64,000 nt of DNA, from assembly GCA_022072455.1 (NCBI GenBank), contig JAJVHY010000008.1, positions 46,889 through 110,888 on the forward strand, written 5' to 3'. Source of the stretch: Verrucomicrobiia bacterium (GTDB lineage Bacteria; Verrucomicrobiota; Verrucomicrobiia; Palsa-1439). This document shows, one piece after another, positions 47,871-53,608 of this stretch. The notes beneath the pieces are model-generated. The model saw nothing but the letters and a program-made list of their open reading frames with translations, did not search any database and was not told the origin of the DNA. Position 1 is the first letter of the stretch. Every line of letters starts with the position of its first letter. The translations under genes and the position numbers were made by a program.

Positions 47871-48407
47871 ATGAACGAACTCCAATTGTTTCTCCACGCA
47901 TTGAAACAGCCCGAATATCTTCATGTCCTGCTCAACCCGCTGCCGATGTACGGACTGGCGATGGGTCTGCTGGCGCTGTTGCTGGCCCTCTTGCTGAGAA
48001 GCCGCCCGGCTCGCGTTGTCGCGTTGGTGTTGGTCGCGCTCTCTTGCGCGTCGGTCTGGCCGGTCGTACGCTACGGCCACGGAGGATATGACCGCGTGTC
48101 TGCCATGTCCAACAACGAGGCCAAGCAATGGCTCGACGTGCATCAACATCGAGCCGACCGGGCAAAGTACATCTTCTACCTGGCCGGCTTATTGGCGCTG
48201 GCTGCGCTGGCTGCGGACTGGAAATTCCCCAGAGCCGCACTCCCGCTTGCCGTGGCGACGCTGGTGCTGGCCGTCGTCAGCAGCGGTCTGGGCGGTTGGA
48301 TCGCTCATGCCGGCGGCAAAGTGCGTCACTCCGAGTTCCGCGACGGTCCACCGCCCAATCCCATCGAACCGTCTCAGCGCGAGGAACACCACAAACACAG
48401 TCATTAG
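47871..48407 (+). CDS. Membrane protein with four helices and His-rich tail
   Basis: A 178-residue protein. Hydrophobic stretches at YGLAMGLLALLLALLL, VVALVLVALSCASVWPVV, YIFYLAGLLALAALAADW and ALPLAVATLVLAVVSSGLGG give four helices; the tail ends REEHHKHSH. This resembles DUF2231-like membrane proteins, but I cannot confirm the family. It follows the exported protein gene by 76 bases on the same strand. Confidence 0.65.
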   Translation: MNELQLFLHALKQPEYLHVLLNPLPMYGLAMGLLALLLALLLRSRPARVVALVLVALSCASVWPVVRYGHGGYDRVSAMSNNEAKQWLDVHQHRADRAKYIFYLAGLLALAALAADWKFPRAALPLAVATLVLAVVSSGLGGWIAHAGGKVRHSEFRDGPPPNPIEPSQREEHHKHSH

Positions 48408-48422
48408 CAAGGAGAGCAGGAT

Positions 48423-49478
48423 ATGAACAGAAAGCGAATCGTGATGATATTGCTGGTGTCGCTGGCAACAGCCATCCCCAAGACCGAGGCGCAATGGGTC
48501 ACGCGCGACCAACGCTGGCAGCCGCGCGGGCCGTGGCTGTGGGCGATTCCGCGCGAGTTGCCGGCGCTTTACATTGAGTTCAATGGAATTGATTTTGGTC
48601 ACGCGCATCTCGCGCAGACTCTGTTGCGCACGCAGGATGAACGGGAGGTCGAGCAGGCGCGCAATGAAGTGTTGGATTTCATTTTCAGCAAACCGACCGT
48701 GCCGCCGGATGAAGGGCAAGTTGCGCCGACGTTCACCCGGTTGGTCTGGGAGGTGCAAAAGAGCTTCAACCTCACACACACGCTACATCGTAGCGCCTAT
48801 GACGTGTTGGCGAGCGACCGCGTCACCGACAAAGAGGCCGCCTTGCGCAGGTTGCTGACGATTTACTTGAAGCAACCGGCGGCGATCACGCCTCACCCGT
48901 TGGATCACCACGGCAAGATGTGGGGTTTCCCGGAGTCGAAAACATTCCGCGAGAAGTTTCCCAAGTTCAATTCGCAGATTTGGGCGTATCACTGGCTACA
49001 GGAGGCCACCTACGACGCGCAACTGATGGGCAACGCCGCCCGGCAACGTGAACTGATGCCGGTTCTCATCGAGCATTATCACGGCTACCTGCGCAAGCCG
49101 CCGACCGGGTGGGAATCCATGCCGATGATGATGGAGGCGGCACCGGAATTTTCACATCGCTTCCCCGAGTTGTCGGCGATTTTCGACAATCTGCACATGC
49201 TGCACGACAACCTCGACGATGTGTTGAGCCGGCCTAACCTCTACCCCTCGCTCCAAGCCAAACGACAACGCATCCTGGAGATTCTGGCGATCTACCTTCA
49301 GCGCAACCACGAACCACAGGAAAAGTACGCCGACTACCACAGAATTGCGATGGCGATGAAGGGTGAACACGCGATGTCCGGCAAGCGCCCGCCCGCCGCC
49401 AAAGACGTAATCTCCGGTGACACGCCGGAATACAAACAAGGGACGGGCAAACAACAAAGCGGCCACCAGAACCACTGA
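48423..49478 (+). CDS. Exported protein of unknown function
   Basis: A 351-residue precursor with AAGGAGAG ribosome site and signal peptide ending TEAQW. The mature part is helical and rich in Trp, His and Met (HPLDHHGKMWGFPESKTF, WAYHWLQEATYDAQLMGN, WESMPMMMEAAPEFSHRFPE), ending in a polar tail with GHQNH. The absence of repeats or catalytic motifs leaves the function open. Clusters of His and Met are compatible with copper binding. The next gene starts 6 bases later. Confidence 0.65.
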   Translation: MNRKRIVMILLVSLATAIPKTEAQWVTRDQRWQPRGPWLWAIPRELPALYIEFNGIDFGHAHLAQTLLRTQDEREVEQARNEVLDFIFSKPTVPPDEGQVAPTFTRLVWEVQKSFNLTHTLHRSAYDVLASDRVTDKEAALRRLLTIYLKQPAAITPHPLDHHGKMWGFPESKTFREKFPKFNSQIWAYHWLQEATYDAQLMGNAARQRELMPVLIEHYHGYLRKPPTGWESMPMMMEAAPEFSHRFPELSAIFDNLHMLHDNLDDVLSRPNLYPSLQAKRQRILEILAIYLQRNHEPQEKYADYHRIAMAMKGEHAMSGKRPPAAKDVISGDTPEYKQGTGKQQSGHQNH

Positions 49479-49484
49479 GGATTT

Positions 49485-50252
49485 ATGAAACGATTGAGAA
49501 CCCTTTTCGTCGTCGTGATGATTGCGAATGGAACTGCGTTCGCGATTGACCACAGCAATTTGGACGAGGGCCGCCCGCTGCGCGTCGAAGACGCGTACCC
49601 GATTGCTGAGGGCGAATGGGCGCTGGAAACAGGCACCGGCATCGTTGTGCCGCGACAAGGCTCGACGCGCGCGGTGTTTCCTATCAGCGTTCTGTACGGC
49701 GCGTTGCCGAACTTTCATGTCGGCTTGGGCAGCATCCTGTCCACCGACCCGCGCGAAATTGGTGACCAGACCAAGTCCGGCGACCTGCAACTCAGCGGCC
49801 TCTACAATTTCAATCAGGAGACGCTAACGCTGCCGGCGTTCGGATTGAAGTCCACCGTCAACTTTCCCAGCGGCGTAGATTCGGCGGGAGTGGACGCCGA
49901 GATCAAGGCGTTGGTCACAAAATCATTCGGCAATCTCAGTTTGCATGGCAATGCCGGCTACCGATTCCTGAGTGGAACTCGTTCAGGCGAGCGTGAGGGT
50001 CGCTATCAACTGATCCTCGGCGCGAGTTATCCGGTCGGCGCGCCTAAATACACCCGCACAACATTGGTTGCTGACGTATTCACTGAGCAGTCCGCGCGAA
50101 CCGGCGCGGCCAATGTGTTTGGCGCAGAGATCGGCTTCCGCCATCAACTGACGCATCGAACGGTAGCGGATGCCGGAGTCGGCAGTGAGTTCGCCGGCCC
50201 CGGAGATCGATCACTGTTTTTCTTCACCACCGGCGTCTCGATTGGGTTCTAG
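49485..50252 (+). CDS. Outer membrane beta-barrel protein (phenol-degradation MetA-like)
   Basis: A 255-residue precursor with a signal peptide (LFVVVMIANGTAFA). The rest alternates polar and hydrophobic residues in strand-like stretches (WALETGTGIVVPRQGSTRAV, GDLQLSGLYNFNQETLTLPA, LSLHGNAGYRFLSG, YQLILGASYPVG) and ends in the C-terminal aromatic GVSIGF typical of outer membrane barrels. The overall look fits the transporter/MetA-pathway barrel family. Substrate unknown. Last gene of the metal island before the conjugation module. Confidence 0.7.
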   Translation: MKRLRTLFVVVMIANGTAFAIDHSNLDEGRPLRVEDAYPIAEGEWALETGTGIVVPRQGSTRAVFPISVLYGALPNFHVGLGSILSTDPREIGDQTKSGDLQLSGLYNFNQETLTLPAFGLKSTVNFPSGVDSAGVDAEIKALVTKSFGNLSLHGNAGYRFLSGTRSGEREGRYQLILGASYPVGAPKYTRTTLVADVFTEQSARTGAANVFGAEIGFRHQLTHRTVADAGVGSEFAGPGDRSLFFFTTGVSIGF

Positions 50253-50410
50253 CAAGATATGAAAAGCACGCATCCACGCTCTCCGAGAGACGCTAATCCT
50301 GAGCGCGGGGACTGGACTTGTGCCCGTGGCCGAGGGGCGCTGCAATTTCCAAAAGTTGTTTTCGCTTGCGAACAGTTGCGTGAAACGCCTGTGCATAATC
50401 GTGGGTCATT

Positions 50411-50683
50411 ATGAAGGCCACCCCTCAACCCCATCAGCCCGCCCGCAAGAACCTCATCGGCCCGCGTGTTCGGCAAGCACGATTGCGGGCGCGGCCCCGT
50501 CTCACACAACAGGAATTGGCTGATCGGGTAGCGAGCTTGGGGATACACATCAGCCGGGTGGGCATCGCCAAGATTGAAACCCGCCTCCGTTACGTCCGGG
50601 ATTTCGAACTTCTGATCCTTGCAAAAGCACTGAACGTCTCCGCCACCTGGTTGCTCCCGATGCGCACGGCGCTCCGGTGTTAG
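50411..50683 (+). CDS. Cro/CI-type helix-turn-helix regulator
   Basis: A 90-residue DNA-binding protein. The HTH_3 domain runs through VRQARLRARPRLTQQELADR, VASLGIHISRVGIAKIETR and FELLILAKALNVSATWLLP. This phage-repressor fold is common in control genes of mobile elements. It is the first gene of the conjugation side of the window. The perfect palindrome at 52924 ahead of the secretion operon, or the inverted repeats at 50706-50794, are possible operators. Confidence 0.8.
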   Translation: MKATPQPHQPARKNLIGPRVRQARLRARPRLTQQELADRVASLGIHISRVGIAKIETRLRYVRDFELLILAKALNVSATWLLPMRTALRC

Positions 50684-50705
50684 TTGGAAGTACACGTCTG
50701 CAAGA

Positions 50706-50762
50706 GTGCTGCTGAGGAGGACACAGGCTGGTAGTGTTCCACACCTGTGCCTCCAACAGCAC
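50706..50762. other. Long hairpin between convergent genes
   Basis: Nested stems: GTGCTG (50706-50711) with CAGCAC (50757-50762), GGAGG (50716-50720) with CCTCC (50750-50754), CACAGG (50722-50727) with CCTGTG (50744-50749), and a 16-base loop. Seventeen base pairs in all with small internal loops. It stands between the ends of the HTH gene and the DUF2188 gene. It could be a two-way terminator or a structured DNA site. No T-run. Confidence 0.55.
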
Positions 50763-50777
50763 GGGGAGAGGTGAGGT

Positions 50778-50794
50778 CTAACTGGTACAGTTAG
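50778..50794. repeat. Perfect inverted repeat
   Basis: CTAACTGGTACAGTTAG, with 7-base arms around GTA, 14 bases before the end of the DUF2188 gene. It may be an operator or part of the termination region with the hairpin just upstream. Confidence 0.45.
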
Positions 50795-50808
50795 CTCTGC
50801 ACCTTGCA

Positions 50809-50994
50809 TTAGTGTTTCTTGTCCGTGGGCGGATGTGGGTCGCGCCCATAGCTGTCCTTGTCGCGAATTGTGCCGTCGCGACGATGGATGACGACTTCCG
50901 ACCGTTCGTGGCGGGCAATCCGTGTTGCGTCACGAATCGCTCGTTCCTGAGTCGGGTGGATTGAGGACGCCCGCCTGTTGCCCTCGCCCTTCAC
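50809..50994 (-). CDS. DUF2188-type small protein, apparent frameshift near the 5' end
   Basis: Residues KGEGNRRASSIHPTQERA, RHERSEVVIHRRDGTIRDKD and SYGRDPHPPTDKKH match the DUF2188 family. The frame as given opens at GTG 50994 and gives 61 residues, shorter than usual. In the same frame the codons upstream continue the domain (NTSYRPGGNWGV) but reach a TGA without a start. An ATG with a GAAAGGGGG ribosome site at 51040 lies in the next frame. One extra base between 51031 and 51037 would explain this. The gene is therefore either slightly broken or starts late. Confidence 0.6.
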   Translation of the reverse strand: MKGEGNRRASSIHPTQERAIRDATRIARHERSEVVIHRRDGTIRDKDSYGRDPHPPTDKKH

Positions 50995-51088
50995 ACCCCA
51001 GTTTCCACCGGGGCGGTACGACGTGTTGGTTCTTTCCCATGTTGATCACCCCCTTTCAGTTGCATTTGTGGTGTGGTGAAGCATTCGA

Positions 51089-51109
51089 TCCCAGCGATCT
51101 ATGCTGGGA
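51089..51109. repeat. Perfect 7-bp hairpin
   Basis: TCCCAGC at 51089-51095 pairs with GCTGGGA at 51103-51109. First of a series of inverted repeats in the gene-poor stretch 51041-51727. Confidence 0.4.
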
Positions 51110-51265
51110 CGAGTGTTGCACCAACTCGCTTCAGAACTACGCCCTCGGGAGGATTGGGCGCGTAATTCGCATGATCTTCTTGCTGCCAATTGCCCTGGCC
51201 GTCCTTCCACCAAACGCTCAGGGCATCATGCGGCCCAGCCGATTGCCGAACTGGGGGGGCATCTC

Positions 51266-51372
51266 CGTGACCAACGGTCGCTACGTTTCGCCGACCGAGT
51301 CATTGGTCGTCCCCTGTCTCCCTTCCGCCCACGCCCGGTCTGCTGCACTTTGCGCCCGCTCGTCACTGGACC
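51266..51372. repeat. Structured repeat A
   Basis: About 105 bases, repeated in diverged form at 51621. The 5' part folds: GACCAA with TTGGTC, and inside it CGGTCG with CGACCG, around a loop containing CGTTTCGC. Copy B keeps the outer pair and the loop but has CGCGC with GCGCG inside, a compensated change. The second half (CACGCCCG ... CTGCT ... TTTGCGCCCG) is also conserved. No convincing gene runs through it. Confidence 0.6.
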
Positions 51373-51385
51373 ACTTTTCGTCTCC

Positions 51386-51554
51386 GCCGCAGACTCGGGG
51401 GCTTCCGTCTGCGGCTCGGCAGCGGCGTTGCGCTCCGACTCCGTTCCGCTAAACGCTGTTCTCCGTCGCCGCTTCACTTCCCCCGCTTGCCGACACGCAG
51501 ACCGAAGCCGTTCTCTCCATCGCGGCCACCCGCCTTATGGGCGCATTTGCGCCC
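51386..51554. repeat. Inverted repeats between repeats A and B
   Basis: A perfect 9-bp hairpin, GCCGCAGAC (51386-51394) with GTCTGCGGC (51407-51415), and a near-continuous palindrome GGGCGCATTTGCGCCC at 51539-51554. The rest of 51373-51620 shows no gene I would trust on either strand. Confidence 0.5.
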
Positions 51555-51620
51555 GGTCACGCTTCCGGATCGGAATTGACCAACAGTCCCTGAGCATCCG
51601 CGACCCCACCACAATTGTTT

Positions 51621-51726
51621 CGTGACCAACGCGCTCTGCGTTTCGCCGCGCGGGCTATTGGTCGTTCCCCTGTTTCCCCTCCGACCACGCCCGTTCTGCT
51701 ACGCTTTGCGCCCGTTGGTCACCGGG
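51621..51726. repeat. Structured repeat B
   Basis: Second copy of the repeat at 51266; about 75 percent of bases match by eye. GTGACCAACG at its start is the exact complement of CGTTGGTCAC near its end, so the whole unit can close into one stem, with the inner hairpin described for copy A. It ends 2 bases before the stop of the minus-strand zinc-finger gene, so on that strand it lies directly downstream of the operon. Confidence 0.6.
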
Positions 51727-51727
51727 A

Positions 51728-51958
51728 TCAGGATTCCGATGATTCCATCTGTACTTCGGCAGCTATCGCGCCACGACCCCGGCACACAGTGCAGAAACTT
51801 GGCTGATTCTCCCCTTCAGCTTCTCGGCGACAGCCACGGCAGTTGCAGTGGCTACTGCCGTCGCAATGAAGGCACTTGCCGCCTCCTCGTGCTTCCAAGA
51901 TGATCTGCCGCACCACGGCAGGTCCGAACGAAACCAAGATCTGCTCGTAGGCGCGCAT
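51728..51958 (-). CDS. Cys-rich DnaJ-zinc-finger-like protein
   Basis: A 76-residue protein whose ATG overlaps the stop of the ClpB-like gene (TAATG). After a helical start (YEQILVSFGPAVVRQIILEA) it has CLHC, CNCRGC and CTVCRGRG, resembling the CxxCxGxG repeats of the DnaJ zinc finger. With the ClpB-like ATPase it makes a chaperone-flavoured pair, since DnaJ-type fingers hold unfolded substrates for ClpB/Hsp70 systems. That link is inference. Confidence 0.65.
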   Translation of the reverse strand: MRAYEQILVSFGPAVVRQIILEARGGGKCLHCDGSSHCNCRGCRREAEGENQPSFCTVCRGRGAIAAEVQMESSES

Positions 51959-52890
51959 TACGGTCGCTCCGGATTCGTGGTGTCAATCAGCAGCCCGGCC
52001 CCGTCGTCAGCGACCACAAGCTGCCCACGGCCGGTCCCGCCAGTAAGCAAATCGAGCGCGACTGCATCGCCGATGAGCTTTTCCACCGCATCGCGCATGG
52101 GACGCGCACCGAGTTTCGGGTGAAACCCACGCCGAACTAGGAATGGCAGCACTGAGCCGTCCGGTCTGAGTTCGTGGCCTTTCGCCTTGAGGAACGACAA
52201 TTCTTGATTCAACAGGAGTTGAGCGATCTCCAACTGGTGATCGTAGGTCAGCCGGCCGAACACCAGTTTCTCTGTGATCCGGGCGTACAACTCCGGGCGC
52301 ATGGACTGTTGCGCCCGCGTCAGAACGTGCCGCTCCATCGTGGCCGGGGTCGAGTATTGCAGGTTCATCAGGTCGGCGCTGCCGATGTTGGAGGTGAACA
52401 CCACATAGAAACCACTCAGTTCGAGCGTCTCCCCGGTCGCTAACGTGACGCGCGCGGCGTCGAGGATCTGGAGGAACACGTCCAACACGCGAGCGTGGGC
52501 CTTTTCAATCTCGTCAAAGAGCAGTGTGCCGACTCGTGATTTGTCATAGACCATCCCCAACGTCCCGCGCTCACCGAGCTTACCGCCAAGCAGCAAGCCA
52601 AGGCTTTCTTGCGTCTGGTATTCCGACATGTCGAACCGGAACGCGTGATCCTTGCTCATCAGGAAACTGGTGAACGTCAGCGTGAGTTCGGTCTTCCCCA
52701 CGCCGGTCGGACCGAGAAAGAGGAAGCTGCCACGCGGGCGACCGGGCTTGGTCAACCCCAATTCGCCACGGTGAAGGAGCGATACGACGCGCGGCAGCAC
52801 GTGATCCTGCCCGCGTATCCGCTGGCGCAGATGCGATTCCAGTTCGTGCAGCTTGTCGTTCAACTTCGTCGGTGAGGTCGCCGCCGTCAT
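51958..52890 (-). CDS. ClpB/ClpA D2-like AAA+ ATPase
   Basis: A 310-residue protein consisting of one AAA+ module of Clp/Hsp100 type. IRGQDHVLPRVVSLLHRGEL starts the domain; Walker A is FLGPTGVGKTELT; Walker B is TLLFDEIEKAHARVLDVFLQ; sensor 1 is FTSNIG; the C-terminal subdomain ends with RRGFHPKLGARPMRDAVEKL (sensor 2 Arg). There is no N-domain, first AAA ring or coiled-coil propeller. It is transcribed away from the secretion operon and might serve as assembly or substrate-unfolding ATPase for it. It is not a VirB11 protein. Confidence 0.8.
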   Translation of the reverse strand: MTAATSPTKLNDKLHELESHLRQRIRGQDHVLPRVVSLLHRGELGLTKPGRPRGSFLFLGPTGVGKTELTLTFTSFLMSKDHAFRFDMSEYQTQESLGLLLGGKLGERGTLGMVYDKSRVGTLLFDEIEKAHARVLDVFLQILDAARVTLATGETLELSGFYVVFTSNIGSADLMNLQYSTPATMERHVLTRAQQSMRPELYARITEKLVFGRLTYDHQLEIAQLLLNQELSFLKAKGHELRPDGSVLPFLVRRGFHPKLGARPMRDAVEKLIGDAVALDLLTGGTGRGQLVVADDGAGLLIDTTNPERP

Positions 52891-52923
52891 GGCTGTTCAT
52901 GTACCGGACTCCGCCTGGAAACT

Positions 52924-52941
52924 TGTTCGCGCCCGCGAACA
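52924..52941. promoter_or_regulatory. Perfect 18-base palindrome in divergent promoter region
   Basis: TGTTCGCGCCCGCGAACA, 8-base arms with CC between. It lies in the 86-base gap between the divergent ClpB-like gene and the first secretion gene. Position and symmetry fit an operator for a dimeric repressor controlling both units. Confidence 0.6.
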
Positions 52942-52976
52942 GCAGCCGCAGCTAATTCCAGTACAACCTCGCGCCA

Positions 52977-53264
52977 ATGAAAACCATTCTTCTGGCAACA
53001 ACGCTTCGGTTCACGCCGATTCTCGGCGCGAGCCTGGTCGAGGGCATCAGCAGCGCGTTGGGCATCGTCATGCTCATCGGGTTTATCTTCGGGACGCTTT
53101 GCGTCATTGGCGGCGGGTTCGCCATCCGCCGGGGCGACACCGATTCCGGGAAGCTCTCGATCGTCGGGGGGCTGATCATCGCCGGGGCGCCGGTGATCGT
53201 AAAGGCGCTGTTCGTCGCGTTCGGCATCGGCACTTCCACCGTGGACGTGGGCACGTTCCAATGA
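52977..53264 (+). CDS. VirB2/TrbC-type pilin subunit
   Basis: A 95-residue protein with a leader, then two hydrophobic helices: ALGIVMLIGFIFGTLCVIGG and LSIVGGLIIAGAPVIVKALF, separated by a short charged loop (AIRRGDTDSGK). Size, topology and first place in the operon match VirB2/TrbC, the major subunit of the conjugative pilus. Its stop overlaps the next start (ATGA). Confidence 0.75.
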   Translation: MKTILLATTLRFTPILGASLVEGISSALGIVMLIGFIFGTLCVIGGGFAIRRGDTDSGKLSIVGGLIIAGAPVIVKALFVAFGIGTSTVDVGTFQ

Positions 53265-53608
53265 GCAACCAAACGCTACGGCTCACCGAGACCAACAGCG
53301 CCGACGATTCCAAGGGCCGGACCTGGGGGCTGGAAGGGAATCTCTTCTGGTACATGACCGGGGGCTGTTTCGTGTCGGTGATGACGCTGCTGCTGTTGTT
53401 CAGCGCCCTGCGGTTCTCGTTCATGGCGTCGCTGGTGATCGCCGCGATTCCGCTGATGATCACGCTCGTTTACGTGTACGGCTTCCGACAGGGCAAACCG
53501 CCGGGCTACGACGTTGATTGTGTCGATTGCTGGCTAAACGGTGCGGGATTCGGCCCGACCCTCTCCCGCCAGCCGGGGCATCCGCTCAGGAGACACCATG
53601 TTCGTTAG
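53261..53608 (+). CDS. VirB3/TrbD-type inner membrane protein
   Basis: A 115-residue protein with two close hydrophobic segments (FWYMTGGCFVSVMTLLLLFS and FMASLVIAAIPLMITLVYVY) after a polar start, as in VirB3. A tail with DCVDCW follows and overlaps the VirB4 gene by 11 bases. It would work with VirB4 in pilus assembly at the inner membrane. Confidence 0.7.
   Translation: MSNQTLRLTETNSADDSKGRTWGLEGNLFWYMTGGCFVSVMTLLLLFSALRFSFMASLVIAAIPLMITLVYVYGFRQGKPPGYDVDCVDCWLNGAGFGPTLSRQPGHPLRRHHVR

Noticed and set aside
50922..51452. Open plus-strand frame of 176 codons through the repeat region
   Set aside because: It crosses the DUF2188 gene in antisense and repeat A, has Arg/Ser/Pro-rich low-quality sequence and no ribosome site.
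51266..51726. Repeats A and B as integron attC sites
   Set aside because: The closing arms GTGACCAACG/CGTTGGTCAC in copy B resemble attC ends, but copy A does not keep GTT at its end, the 7-base core does not fit RYYYAAC, no integrase is present and the intervening stretch holds no cassette gene.
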